Assembly (NCBI GenBank): GCA_963575745.1
Contig: CAUYUJ010001314.1
Span: 535,592 to 599,591 of the forward strand
DNA: 64,000 nucleotides
From: Prorocentrum cordatum
Lineage: Eukaryota > Sar > Dinophyceae > Prorocentrales > Prorocentraceae
Reading direction: 5' to 3'
Notes under the pieces: model-generated
What the model saw: the letters and a program-made list of their open reading frames with translations, nothing else
Databases searched by the model: none
Told to the model about the DNA's origin: nothing
Position numbers and translations under genes: made by a program
Part shown: positions 1 to 9,754 of the stretch, piece after piece
Position numbering within the stretch: the stretch's first letter is position 1
Layout: every line of letters begins with the position of its first letter

Positions 1-62
1 CCTCCTCCTCCTCCTCCTCCTCCTCCTCCCCCTCCTCCTCCTCCTCCTCCTCCTCCTCCTTC
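1..62. repeat. (CCT)n microsatellite
   Basis: Nearly pure CCT triplets run from the window edge to the base before the spliced-leader match. The tract directly abuts the 5' end of LINE A. Confidence 0.95.
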
Positions 63-64
63 CC

Positions 65-110
65 CCGTAGCCATTTTGGCTCAAGCCATTTTGGCTCAAG
101 GCCATTTCGG
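65..110 (+). other. Dinoflagellate spliced-leader (DinoSL) copy plus tandem truncated relic
   Basis: Positions 65-85 match the last 21 of 22 nt of the conserved DinoSL exon, ending in TTTTGGCTCAAG. Positions 86-100 repeat its last 15 nt (CCATTTTGGCTCAAG), and 101-110 (GCCATTTCGG) may be a third decayed start. In dinoflagellates mRNAs receive this leader by trans-splicing; a genomic copy with tandem shortened copies is the accepted mark of repeated mRNA retroposition. No GT donor follows 85, so this is not an SL RNA gene. The match rests on the known family sequence recalled, not on a search. Confidence 0.9.
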
Positions 111-268
111 GAACTCACCCCCCCGACTCAAGTGGCCAGCGCCCGCCGCGCGCGCGCACGAGGACACAGACGCTCGCCCGAGCAGTCCTCGTGCTTCTCT
201 GTTTTTCCATTCTCCCATAGCATTCTATTACGCGTATCCCTCCCGTCACTCCTCCCCCCCCTGCTGCG

Positions 269-1351
269 ATGGCCAAGTCTGACGCTCGTGGCAGCTCGGA
301 TGACAGCCGTGAGCAGAGGCGACACAAGAAGGAGAAGAAGGAAAAGAAACATAGTCGGTCACGTTCGGACGATCGGGCTCGTGGTCGCCACAGCCGCCGC
401 CACGCCGACTCCGAGGATGAAGCCCCTACTGCGGCTCCTGCATGGCTGGCAGATCTGGTTAAGGGCATCGAGACCACCAATTTCAGAATCTCAGAGCTGG
501 ATGGCACGCTGAAGCATGAACTCACCGAGGTGAACAACAAGCTGGAGGCGCATGGACACGCAATCGACGTGCTGGCGAACCGCACCTTGAAGCTTGAGCA
601 GCAGGCCCAGGGCTCACTTGATCGGGCCATGGCAGCTGCCGTCGATGAGAAAGTGAAGGAGCAGATTGCTAACTTAGACTCTGCCATTACGGAGCTGAAA
701 AACTCACGGCCATCGCCGAGATCGACTACTGGCAGCGCTTCTTCCAGTGCCCCACTCTCTTCTGCTTCTGGTCCACAGTCGAGAACTGTGAAGACACGGA
801 GGTGGATTGGTACTTTCCCACGTTCGCTCACCTGTGCTCAAAGACAGCAGCACTGGGACTCGGTGGTCTTCCCCAGGCTGACGCAGGAGCTCAAAGACGA
901 CGCGAAGATCACGATCTCGCGGGTCGGCAAGAGTTACTCGGTCGACTTCAGTGAGGAGACCATGGCGGAGAACTTCAGCACCCTCATCAGTGGAATGGAC
1001 ATCTCCTGGCGTGACCCTCGGTCCCAGCAGCTACATGAGATTCGGGCACGTGGAGATCTGCCAATGGACGTACGGGCTCGTCAGCGGGCCGCATCGCTGG
1101 TATGGCAAGGTACTCTTGAACTGCTACGAGGTGGAGGTCATGACATGGCTGGATATCGTCTTGGAACAAATGGATTCCAAGGATTGGTACACTTCAGTTC
1201 AGCAGAAGAAGTATATGAGCTCTTTTGGATCCGTGGATGTCCGCAGTCTGGCTACACATACGACCCTGTGATCGACAACTTCAAGCACTGGAATGTGGAC
1301 CCGGATGCTGTACACCACATGCTAGAACGCATCAGAAAGTCCAAGCACTAG
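269..1351 (+). CDS. LINE A ORF1 protein (putative RNA-binding)
   Basis: 360 residues from an ATG at 269, the first ATG of this frame after the leader. The N-terminus (residues 1-60) is a charged, Lys/Arg/Ser-rich tail (KKEKKEKKHSRSRSDD), suited to nucleic-acid binding. Residues ~65-150 are helical and likely coiled coil (DLVKGIETTNFRISELDGTLKHE region). Residues ~170-360 look like a globular, RRM-type C-terminal domain, although no RNP motif is clear. The layout basic tail, coiled coil, globular domain is that of LINE ORF1 proteins, which coat the element RNA. Function is inferred from position upstream of EN-RT. The reading frame has no breaks. Confidence 0.75.
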   Translation: MAKSDARGSSDDSREQRRHKKEKKEKKHSRSRSDDRARGRHSRRHADSEDEAPTAAPAWLADLVKGIETTNFRISELDGTLKHELTEVNNKLEAHGHAIDVLANRTLKLEQQAQGSLDRAMAAAVDEKVKEQIANLDSAITELKNSRPSPRSTTGSASSSAPLSSASGPQSRTVKTRRWIGTFPRSLTCAQRQQHWDSVVFPRLTQELKDDAKITISRVGKSYSVDFSEETMAENFSTLISGMDISWRDPRSQQLHEIRARGDLPMDVRARQRAASLVWQGTLELLRGGGHDMAGYRLGTNGFQGLVHFSSAEEVYELFWIRGCPQSGYTYDPVIDNFKHWNVDPDAVHHMLERIRKSKH

Positions 1352-1459
1352 GAAGTTCGGCTACGGGAACATGGCTCATCTTGTGAGGTCAGGCTGGGGC
1401 CTGACTGCCGGCCTGAGGGGAGAGGTGCATCTGCTCCGCACCTCTCAGCTGGCCCGCGG

Positions 1460-2980
1460 GTGCAAGAACAGTGCCCTACGCGTAGGGCCGAGCGTTCCAG
1501 TTTTTCCGTTTGTAAGAATTCACGCATTGAATCGTTGAATGCTAGTGCTTCGAACACCACCAGAGGCCCAGGCCCAGGAGCTGTACAGGGATCTCCCCCC
1601 TCTCCTCCCTCCTCTTCCTCGTCTTCGTCGTCGTCCTCATCCAGTGGCTATCCTGAGGTTCCGTTCCAGGCGTCTACTTGTCCGTATTCGGCGTGTACCT
1701 GGAACTCCCATACGCTATGTGGAAGCATATGGGCCTCACATGCTACTCAGTGTCGTAAGCTATCGTCTTTGAAGTATCTACTACGCCGTCATGAGATTAT
1801 ACTGATTCAAGAGTGCCACGGTTCTGAGGGTGATCTTTGGGAACTTCGAAAGCGATTTCCGTCCTTTAAAATCTTCGGCTCTTTCCTGGACTCTGAGGCT
1901 GCTGGTGGTGTGCTCATTTTTATCCATGAACGGCTTGCTCAGCACTTCTCTACTTTCTCTACATCTGCCCCGATCCCTGGTCGAGTACTTACTGTTCGGT
2001 GTGCTGGGCAGTCTGGCACGCTTGTACTCACCTCTGTCCATCTCGACCCCTGCCGGTCACAGTCTAACTTTAAGGAGGCTATTCGTATTCTGGGTACTTC
2101 GCGTCCAAACTATTCAGAGGCCACTTGGATACTGGGAGGTGACTTCAACTTTCTTGAGGAGGGGGAGGGCCGTCTGAGGGTTCGCGATGGTCATGTACAG
2201 CTCACGGCGGGTCATCTAGCTAGGTACTTCCACTCCCAGTGCCCGAACTTAGCTGAGATTCAACAAGTGGAGATGACTCACAAGACCGTCCAGGATGATG
2301 CAGTGGTGTCTGTTGGTCGCTTGGACAGGATCCTCTTGAGTACTCCCAGCATGGACCTCATTGATTTTAAACCTGTTTCTGGAGTTGTATGGAATATATT
2401 TTCAGATAAGATTCCAAGCGACCATACGGCAGTGTTTGTGCGCCTTTCGGCACCTGAATACGCTACGTCGACCCCGTCCATTCCGAAATGGGTCGCTTGC
2501 AGTCCGCAGTACTGCGAGGAGCTCCGAAGTTTGAATGCAGAGCTAGACGTTGATCCTGACCCTGTGCAGCGTGTCCTGGACCTTAAGGATATGATGCATG
2601 AGGCCTCCCGTAGAGTTCGGTTTCGGGCTGAAATCAAGGGCCCTGGCTCCCCTGAAGAAAAGTGTTCCTGGATGCTTGCCCTCAATGGGGCCCACCGGGC
2701 TGGCAGGCAGGATATAGCGTCAAGGGCATGTAGGTCGTATCCCAGGTTGCTGGACTTCTACGACCCTACTGTTATGCAGTGGCATGACTTACGAAGGTTT
2801 CACGCCGATTTCTCTGCTCTTACTCGTGCTGAGCTGCAGCGCCAGCAATCTGCGATAGCTCTTGATCCTGATTTACATCCATCATCGAAGGAGTCCAAAC
2901 TTACGAGGCTTCGAGAGCTATCAGCGGCATGGAAGCCAAGATACAGGCAGATCTACCTGCACTCTGTAGCAGATAAATAA
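1460..2980 (+). CDS. LINE A ORF2, N-terminal part: APE-type endonuclease
   Basis: Exonuclease-endonuclease-phosphatase fold that nicks target DNA to prime reverse transcription. Catalytic landmarks are all present: WNSH near residue 80, QECH (E118), GGDFN (residues 226-230), the RLDRI signature (D289) and the terminal SDH triad (320-322). A Ser/Pro-rich low-complexity stretch precedes the domain (residues ~45-62). The open frame begins at a GTG at 1460 and has no early ATG, so the true start is unknown; re-initiation or a shorter start is possible. The frame ends at TAA 2978-2980, where the RT continues one frame over. Removing a single T in the 'AAATAAG' at this junction joins the two frames, so ORF2 was almost certainly one protein. 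Confidence 0.85.
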   Translation: MQEQCPTRRAERSSFSVCKNSRIESLNASASNTTRGPGPGAVQGSPPSPPSSSSSSSSSSSSGYPEVPFQASTCPYSACTWNSHTLCGSIWASHATQCRKLSSLKYLLRRHEIILIQECHGSEGDLWELRKRFPSFKIFGSFLDSEAAGGVLIFIHERLAQHFSTFSTSAPIPGRVLTVRCAGQSGTLVLTSVHLDPCRSQSNFKEAIRILGTSRPNYSEATWILGGDFNFLEEGEGRLRVRDGHVQLTAGHLARYFHSQCPNLAEIQQVEMTHKTVQDDAVVSVGRLDRILLSTPSMDLIDFKPVSGVVWNIFSDKIPSDHTAVFVRLSAPEYATSTPSIPKWVACSPQYCEELRSLNAELDVDPDPVQRVLDLKDMMHEASRRVRFRAEIKGPGSPEEKCSWMLALNGAHRAGRQDIASRACRSYPRLLDFYDPTVMQWHDLRRFHADFSALTRAELQRQQSAIALDPDLHPSSKESKLTRLRELSAAWKPRYRQIYLHSVADK

Positions 2981-2987
2981 GCATGGA

Positions 2988-5246
2988 GTGCCTTATCAGT
3001 CACCCGATGATTCAGCCGCCGCACTTGCCGCACACTGGGGAGAGATTGGGAGGAACTATGAGGTTTCTGAGGAGAGATTCTTGACCCTCGAGCCGTACAT
3101 CCAGAAGGTTTTTGGTGATGAGGTTTGGAAGCTATCGGAGGAGGAGTTTCATGAGATGGTCAAGAAATCGAAAGATTCGGCACCTGGCCTTGATGGTGCG
3201 CCGTACTCTGCCTGGCGTGCCGGAGGCCCAGAGATTTCTAGCTCGCTGTATCGCTTGTATGAGCACTTGCTGGATTTTGGTTCGCTCGGCCCTGGTTTCA
3301 ATCATGGTGTCTCTGCCTTTTTGCCCAAGGGCAAAGAGGAGGCTGGCACGCGAGGGCAGACTCGCATGGCAGACTGCACACGGCCGCTCACTCTCAGTAA
3401 TACCGACAACAAACTCATTGCTTCCGCGATCTGCCGCCCTCTTACCCGTCTTGCTGTCTCAGTGTGCTCTGGGGTTCAAAAAGGTTTTATTCCTGGTCGC
3501 CAAGGGTTAGATCATGTTATCGATTTGGATTCTCAGATCATGATTACAAACGACATCGAGGGGAACTTTAGGAGTGGTGCCTGCCTCTTCGACGTGAAGG
3601 CTGCCTTCCCGAGTCTGCACAGAAAGTGGATGTTTTGGGTGCTTGCTCGAATGGGCATCCCTGAAAATATTCAACACGCTTTGAGACAGCTGTATGATGA
3701 TTGCAGAATTTTCATCCATTTTCGTGGGTCCACTAAACACTGCTATATCATGGGCCGTGGTATTAAGCAGGGTTGCCCATTGAGCGGAGTATTATTCGCA
3801 CTCTGTATAGATCCAGTGCATCGTCTTCTGTTCGCGCGAGCTGGCCCAAGTTACGACCCGCAGTACTCCCTGTATGGCTATGCTGACGATCTCGCAGTGT
3901 TCTGTCAGGATATATTTCTGTCCCTGCCGCAGATCATCCGCACTCTGATGGAATGTGCCCCAGGCACTGGGCTCATAATTCACCCTGCCAAAACCCAGAT
4001 TGTTATTCCTCGTCAGTTCGACCTCTGCTGGATCCGCCTAGAATTCAAGTGGCACGGTCTGAATATTAAGCCGTTTCGAATCTCCACGTGTGGTAAATAC
4101 CTTGGGCTGATTGTAGGGCTGGAGGCCCCTGATAGGTCCTGGCAGGCGCCCATAGCCGCTCTCAGGACCCGCTGCTCCCACCTCAACCAGCTCGCCTTCT
4201 CTTTCAGCCAGAACATTCTCATGTATAACACCTTCTGCTTCCCGGTCGTGGGACATGTTTGTCAGGTTCACCCTCCTCCCAAAGCTGCTCTTCGTGCGGA
4301 GTTCCAGTGTCTCCAGGGCCTTGTACGAGGGCCTTATAACGCTTTCCCGTGCACGCTGATTCGCCAGCTGAAAATGTTCGGTTTCGAGATGGAGCCTCGG
4401 AACCTTGCCCTGCACTGCAAGGCCGCTGCCTATCGGGTCTGTCACCGTAGTGAAGCGTACCGGAGGGTGGGGCATCAGATCACGAGCATTCTTGAGGACG
4501 AGGAAGGAGACTATGTGGTAGCATATCAATATCAGAAACTGTATCGCACATCTATCTTCAAATACCTGAATGAGGTGTGGAGTGAACTGACGGCTATTCC
4601 TGGGGTTCCTCTTGAGCCTGTCCCCCAGCTTCAAGGCAAAACGTATCGTGCTCTCGAACGTTCCAGCCCGTTGCCGTCGGTTATCGAGGTTCTCAATAGA
4701 AGACTGTCGAAGTGGTGCAGGGAATATGGCCCCTCAGTAGCAGAGTTGACCCTTATTCGTTTGAATGTGCTGGCTAAAAAGATTCCTCCCCATTTCATTG
4801 CGACCTTGCTGAAGACCTACTTGAACGCCTGGAACACCACAGCTCGGTATCGACTCGGCACGATTCCTTGTAGACTGGGCTGTGACTTGCATGATGGGGA
4901 CAATCTCATGCACTACTTATGTTGCCCTCACTTTCAACAAGTTGTGACTGGGCTCCTCCCCCTTCTTCCCTCCTCCTGGGCCTCTGGAGATCCAGCTGGT
5001 TTCATCATTGGCGTTCCTAGGTATCTGTCGTTCTCTGAGTTGCTGAGCATTGCCATTGCCATAGATATCACTTACAGTACATTTAATCACGTGCGTGTTC
5101 ATGGTAGATGTAGTCATGCTATGCTCTCCTCCCTCGCCCGTGCGCGCGCCCGCGCAATTGCTGCGGCGTCGCCGACGGTACGGCGAGCGCTCCAAGGGCA
5201 TCATGGCCCGTGGGGTGGGGAAGAGGAGGAGGAGCAGCAGCTTTGA
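2988..5246 (+). CDS. LINE A ORF2, C-terminal part: reverse transcriptase with CCHC knuckle
   Basis: Reverse transcriptase for target-primed reverse transcription. Landmarks, counted from 2988: the fingers motif with FLPKGKEE near residue 105; motif A FDVKAAF with catalytic D202; motif B IKQGCPLSG around Q261; motif C YADD at 298-301. The post-RT region carries a cysteine/histidine knuckle, C628-x3-C632-x9-H642-x3-C646, typical of LINE C-termini. The first codon is a GTG only because the preceding frameshift cuts the polyprotein; the true start lies in the endonuclease. The last residues (EEEEEQQL) are encoded by a GAG microsatellite, so the natural C-terminus may have been altered. All RT catalytic residues are intact. 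Confidence 0.92.
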   Translation: MPYQSPDDSAAALAAHWGEIGRNYEVSEERFLTLEPYIQKVFGDEVWKLSEEEFHEMVKKSKDSAPGLDGAPYSAWRAGGPEISSSLYRLYEHLLDFGSLGPGFNHGVSAFLPKGKEEAGTRGQTRMADCTRPLTLSNTDNKLIASAICRPLTRLAVSVCSGVQKGFIPGRQGLDHVIDLDSQIMITNDIEGNFRSGACLFDVKAAFPSLHRKWMFWVLARMGIPENIQHALRQLYDDCRIFIHFRGSTKHCYIMGRGIKQGCPLSGVLFALCIDPVHRLLFARAGPSYDPQYSLYGYADDLAVFCQDIFLSLPQIIRTLMECAPGTGLIIHPAKTQIVIPRQFDLCWIRLEFKWHGLNIKPFRISTCGKYLGLIVGLEAPDRSWQAPIAALRTRCSHLNQLAFSFSQNILMYNTFCFPVVGHVCQVHPPPKAALRAEFQCLQGLVRGPYNAFPCTLIRQLKMFGFEMEPRNLALHCKAAAYRVCHRSEAYRRVGHQITSILEDEEGDYVVAYQYQKLYRTSIFKYLNEVWSELTAIPGVPLEPVPQLQGKTYRALERSSPLPSVIEVLNRRLSKWCREYGPSVAELTLIRLNVLAKKIPPHFIATLLKTYLNAWNTTARYRLGTIPCRLGCDLHDGDNLMHYLCCPHFQQVVTGLLPLLPSSWASGDPAGFIIGVPRYLSFSELLSIAIAIDITYSTFNHVRVHGRCSHAMLSSLARARARAIAAASPTVRRALQGHHGPWGGEEEEEQQL

Positions 5247-5261
5247 AGGAGAGGATCGGAC

Positions 5262-5375
5262 TCACCCCACGGAGTGGCGCCTCCTCCTCCTCCTCCCCCT
5301 CCCTCTTCCCCTCCTCCTCCTCCTCCTCCTCTTCTTCCTCCTCCTCGTCCTCCTCCCCCTCCGCCGGGGGTCTGG
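5262..5375. repeat. (CCT)n tract after LINE A
   Basis: Pure to slightly interrupted CCT/CTC triplets start about 30 nt after the RT stop codon and lie on the LINE coding strand. Confidence 0.9.
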
Positions 5376-5879
5376 GTAGAGAGGTCTCACGGCGGCGGGA
5401 TAGGGGCACCCCAACACCCATCTTACACACGGGCACTCTATCCTCTCGCGCGGGCTGCCGGCGGCCCATAGCAAGCGGGAGGCGATCACACCCGCGGCCA
5501 GCTCTCATGCGGAGCATACCCCTCCTCCCCCATCTTCTTCCCCTCCCCGCCCCAGTAATTACCCGTCCCATGTGAGAGGGGGAAAATCAGATCAGGGGGA
5601 GATAAAGGCGGAAATAGTCAGAGGACCGATGATGAGGACGAGCACGAAATATTGGTGGTATCCCTACGGCCCGTAGTTTGTTACGCAGGACTTGTCCCCA
5701 TTCTTCGACGCAGCGCTTCATGTATCGTGCGCAAGTCGTAAAACGTCGTACTGACATCCAGCCCCTGGCCTTGCCCAGTCAGCTTTCCCACTGTTGTCTC
5801 CAGGCTGGGCGACTTGTTCATTGCAAATCAGAGTTCACGGATGTTCTCTTCTCGTTCTGTGCGCGTCTCTGAAGACGAT
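5376..5879. other. No recognisable gene
   Basis: GC-rich single-copy-looking sequence. Short open frames on both strands show no family motif. Confidence 0.5.
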
Positions 5880-7150
5880 AGAGGATGGCGGTCGTAGGGT
5901 CGGTGGTCGGTAAGTCTGCTGGTCGGAAGTCTGCTGGAAGGTGGGCGTTCGGAGGCTCTGCTGGTCGGTGTGTGGTCGGTAGGTTTGTTGGTGGATGGGT
6001 CGGCTGGTAGGTGCTGGTGGGCGGTGGCGCTGCTGGTCGGCAAGTCGGCAAGTCAGCTGGTCGGTGACAGGCGCGGCTTCCGCGGTCGCCGTTGCCTCGC
6101 TTGTGGCTGGGTGGTCGGCGGGTCCTGCTGATCGGTGGCAGTGCCTGCCGGCGGGCGGCCAGTGGCGCTGCTGTTCAGTGGGGTTGCTGGCGGGTGCTGT
6201 TGGGCGGTGGCGTTGCTGGTCGGTGGGTCTGCGGGTCGTCGCCGCTTGCCGCTGGGCGGTGGCGCTGCTGGCCGGTGGGCCGGCCTGTCGTGCTGCGTCG
6301 TGCCCGGCGTCGTTGGTGTCGGGCTGCTGGTTGTCTTCGGGGTGTCGGCGGCCTGCTTGCCTGGGCTGTGCTGGTGTTCGTAGGTGTGGTTGCTGTGGTC
6401 GAAGGTGCCCTGCTGGTGAGTGGGTGGTCGGTGGATCTGCCGGTCGGTGGGTGGGCAGTGACGCTGCTGGTTGGTGGGTCTGCTGGCTGTTGTGCCGCTG
6501 GGTGGTGGCGCTGCTGGTCGGCGAGTCGGTGGGTCAGCTGCTCGGGGGGTCGGCTTGTAATGGGTCGTGGCTGGTCGTGCCAGTGGTGGCCGGGCGTCGT
6601 TGTCGTCGTGGTGTCCCTGGAAGCCGTCGCCGCTGTTGGTCGTTGCGGCGCCGTGTGTGTCGCGGTCGGTCGCTGCTGCGCCTGGCTGTCGTATATATTC
6701 AATGCTGCTGCGGTAGAGTCGGTCTGCTGCGCTGAACTGTGCTGGAGTCGGACTGCTGTGCGGTGCCCTTCGTTGCGTCCGTCCTGGTTTGTGGCTCTAC
6801 CACCTTGCTCTTGCACCTTTCATCACTCCTCCTTTTTCGTCGACTGGCACCCACCCAATATGCGCAAAACGAACATACAGGTTTGAGGCTGTCGTTCTCC
6901 CAAAGCGTTCTTGACACGCCGTCGCGCAAAGGAGCAGCGTCATTGAGGACAGGCGGTGCTGAGGGAAGCGACGGCAATGATACATGACAACGGCTTTGCT
7001 GGCAGGTGGGTCTGCTGATCGGTGGGTCTGCTTGTCCGCGGGTGAGCAGTGGGTCTGCGGAACGGCGCGTCTGCGTGCCAGTGCCGCTGGGTGTGTGTGC
7101 TGCTGGTCGGTGGGTCGGCTGGTCGGCGGATCTGCTTGTCGTTACTGGAC
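5880..7150. repeat. Degenerate minisatellite built on 'GCTGGTCGGTGGGTCT'
   Basis: The words GGTCGGTGG, GCTGCTGG and GTGGCGCTGCTGG recur throughout at irregular spacing. A less repetitive 200-bp island (about 6740-6960) interrupts it. Long open frames rich in Gly/Trp/Cys/Val are by-products of the repeat. Confidence 0.8.
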
Positions 7151-8800
7151 GTGGCTAGTCCCTGGCCGTCGCTGGTGGCCGGTTGTCGTTGGTGTCCGTC
7201 GTCGGCGGCTCGTGGTCGTCGGCGGTGGTAGTCGCTGGTCGCGGTACTCTGCGTGGCCGTTGTTGGCTGCCTATTGCGGTGCGCGTGCTCGTAAAAGTCG
7301 CTGCCGCAGCTGTCGCAGCTGTGGTGGGAGCCGGCGTGGCGTGCTTGCTCGTCGTGAATGCCGCGGCGGTTGTCGTGGCGGTGGTGGTGGCCATCGTGGT
7401 GTGCGTGCACCTGGGAGTCGCTGTCGTCACTGTCGTGGATGCCGTGGTGGCCGCTGTGGTGTGCTTGCTCGTCGGGGTCGCTGTCGTGGCTGTCGTGGTG
7501 GCCGCCGCCGTGCGCGTGCTCGTAAGAGTCGTTGTCGTGGCAGCGGGAGCTGTCTTGGTATCTCCCTGGGTGCGCTTGCTGTGGCTGCCATCGGCGACGT
7601 GGCTGTAGCAGTGGTCGCCGTGGTGTGCTTGCTCTTGTGGAGTCGCTGTCGCGGCTGGCGTGGCTGTCGTGAAGGCCCGCCTTAGCGTGCTTGCTCGTGT
7701 GAAGCGCTGTCGGTCGTGGTTGTCGTAGCTTTGGGCCGCCGTGGTGTGCGTGCTCGTGAGAGTCGCTGCCGTCTCGGTCGTGGCTGTACGGCCGTTGTTT
7801 GTGGAGCTCGTCGTGGAGCTGCTGGAGCAGGGCGCATTGGTCATTGAAGAGTTGCTGGGGTCGGTCGTAGTGTTCGCTGTACAGCTGCTGCTGTCGGTCA
7901 CTGCTCGCTGTGTTGCTGTCGTTGTGCTGTTCGCGGTAGGCGTTGCGGTGGTAGTTGTTCGTTTCTGCCGCACTGTGGTTGGGTTGTTGATTGGTGCTCG
8001 GCGCGTGTGTTGGTGGACGCGGCGGCTACCAAAGGTCTGGTAGCGAGACGGGTCCAGGAAGTAGGCAAGTTCCGTGCACTCGGTTATCGTTGTGTTGCTT
8101 GTGCGGCTGAAGGCCAGGCTTGAGTTGAGTATAATGATATGTTTGGTGGCCAGATGTGAACGCATGATGTGTGTACGGCGGTCACGTTGTCTTCTTTTTG
8201 CCAAGCTGCTCCGTTGCTGATTATGGAGCTGCTGGAGTCGGTCGCCGTGCTTGCTGTGGCATTGATGGGGGTGATCGTGGTGCTAGACGTCGTCCAGCTG
8301 AGGTCGGTACTGTAAGTGCTCACGTTCAGAGCTACCAACATTGTTGGTAGCTCTGAACGTCGTAGTGCAGAGGTTGGTGCAGAGGTCGGTGCTGAGGTCG
8401 GTGTTGGACGTCGTAGTGTTGGAAGCGTTGGTGGTGCTGGTCGTCGTACTGGTGAGGTCGACACTGGACGTAAGGTCGGTGCTGGACGTCGTAGTGTTGG
8501 AAGTGTTCGTTGTGATGGTATTGGTAGTGCTGGAAGTGCTGGTGATGCTGGTTGTGCTGGTATTACTGCGGGTGCTGCTCGTGCCATCCGTAGCATTGGT
8601 CGTGCCAGTCATCGTATTGGTCGCACACTCCACGCTGGTAGTACTCGTCTCGCTGTCCATGCCATCTATGTTGATAGTTCGGATCTTCCTAATTTATGCC
8701 GTCGCGGGGTCGCTCAAGACGATGGCGACTCAAGGTCGGCACACGAACAATTTGCTCCATCGGCTGCTTCTCACGAGTATATAGGAGATGTAGGAGGTAA
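7151..8800. repeat. Degenerate minisatellite built on 'GTCGTGGCTGTCGTGG'
   Basis: Recurring words include GTCGCTGTCGTGG, GTGTGCGTGCTCGT and GGTCGGTGCTGGACGTCGTA. Copies such as 7320-7350, 7440-7480, 7500-7540 and 7740-7790 share a longer motif, so a higher-order unit may exist. The opposite strand gives a Thr/Ala-rich open frame (7155-8204) that is low complexity. Confidence 0.75.
8322..8360. repeat. Perfect 39-nt palindrome
   Basis: Two 19-nt arms (8322-8340 and 8342-8360) are exact reverse complements around a single T at 8341. It sits inside the GTCGTGG minisatellite and would form a very stable hairpin. Confidence 0.9.
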
Positions 8801-8944
8801 GTTCAAGGACAGGTGAAAGAGGTCAGGCATATGTGATGGGAGTGACTGGTGAGTACCTGCCACGGGCGCTGCCTTGGCGGAAGGGCGCCGCGCTTCTCCT
8901 TCTCACAACTTTTCTCAATGGCTCAAGGGATCAGTAGCTCTTCG

Positions 8945-9125
8945 ATCATCATGCTCCTCCTCGATTCTCCTCCTCGATCCTTATCTTTCTCCTCGTCGTT
9001 CTCCTCGATCCTCCTCCTCCTCCTTCTCCTTCTCCTCCTCCTCCTCGATCCTGCTCTTCTTCCTCCTCCTCCTCCTCCTCCTCCTCCTCCTCCTCCTCCT
9101 CCTCTTCGACCCTCGGCGAGACGTC
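8945..9125. repeat. (CTC/CCT)n tract
   Basis: Pyrimidine triplets on the plus strand, nearly pure over 9060-9105, with TCGATC interruptions in the first half. Confidence 0.9.
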
Positions 9126-9239
9126 CCCCGCGAGGAGGAGATGGACGGCGCGTGGGACCCCTCGGAGTTCGGCATCCTTGGCTCCATCGACAAGGCCACC
9201 CTACTCCTCCCGCGGGCACCAAGCGGGGACCTCTTGCCC

Positions 9240-9380
9240 TGAGGAGGAGGCAGAGGAGGAGGAGGAGGAGGAAGAGGATGTGTTCACACACACATTTATA
9301 TATGTATATACACACAAGATTGCATTGGCGCTTCGCGCCGTGCACCTTGTTCCTTGTAGTTTCGGATGCAGGCGGCGCGC
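9240..9380. repeat. GAG and TA/CA tracts with a dispersed motif
   Basis: A short GAG run is followed by CACACA and TATATA, then by a segment (9313-9360, containing ATTGCATTGGCGCT and GTGCACCTTG). That segment recurs at 23755-23805, again directly after a TA tract, so it is a dispersed repeat pair. Confidence 0.75.
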
Positions 9381-9750
9381 GTGCGCGTGGACATGGGGCG
9401 GGCCGCCGTGAAGTTGGGATGGGTGAGGGGGTCCCAAGCGGGAGCGACCGGACGACACCAGCCGAAGCCAGCTCAGGGCGGTTCGGGGCCCAGGGGCGCG
9501 AAGATGTCTCGCACACGGATGCATCCGCTCTGCTCGGAGGTATCGTCGCAGAGGAGGGACGCCAGAGCTTGACACAGACGGCTGCGCACAGCAGGCGCAG
9601 GCCGCGCGAGGGGGAGCCCAAGACACCTCCGAGACCATCCGGCAGAGCCCCCAGAGGGCCCCCTCCGAGAGATCCCCACGGCGGACCCTGGAGAGGCCCA
9701 AGACAGGCCGAAGAGCTCCCCGAGAGGCCAAACTCCATTGAGAACTTGGG
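9381..9750. other. No recognisable gene
   Basis: GC-rich, non-repetitive sequence. Open frames on both strands lack recognisable domains. Confidence 0.45.
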
Positions 9751-9754
9751 GAAC

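Larger units (their letters stand above)
65..5260 (+). mobile_element. LINE A: non-LTR retrotransposon, near full length
   Basis: In order it holds a 5' spliced-leader copy (65-100), a 5' UTR, ORF1 (269-1351), an APE-type endonuclease reading frame (1460-2980) and an RT reading frame ending in a zinc-knuckle (2988-5246). No LTRs, protease or integrase are seen, so it is a LINE. Endonuclease and RT are normally one ORF2 polyprotein; here they are one frame apart. (CCT)n lies on both sides (1-62 and 5279-5360), and no poly(A) tail is visible. The 3' limit is uncertain. Clade is not assigned: the APE endonuclease plus an RT with a C-terminal CCHC resembles L1/Tx1-like elements, but a tree is needed. 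Confidence 0.9.

Noticed and set aside
65-85. A spliced-leader RNA gene
   Set aside because: An SL RNA gene needs a GT donor and intron part after the leader. Here the leader is followed by its own truncated copy and then by LINE sequence.
5995-8204. Gly/Trp/Cys-rich and Thr-rich proteins of 200-350 residues
   Set aside because: They are translations of degenerate GC-rich minisatellites, open on both strands in overlapping frames.
8905-8945. A further DinoSL relic at TCAATGGCTCAAGG
   Set aside because: Only nine contiguous bases match and the upstream part does not fit.
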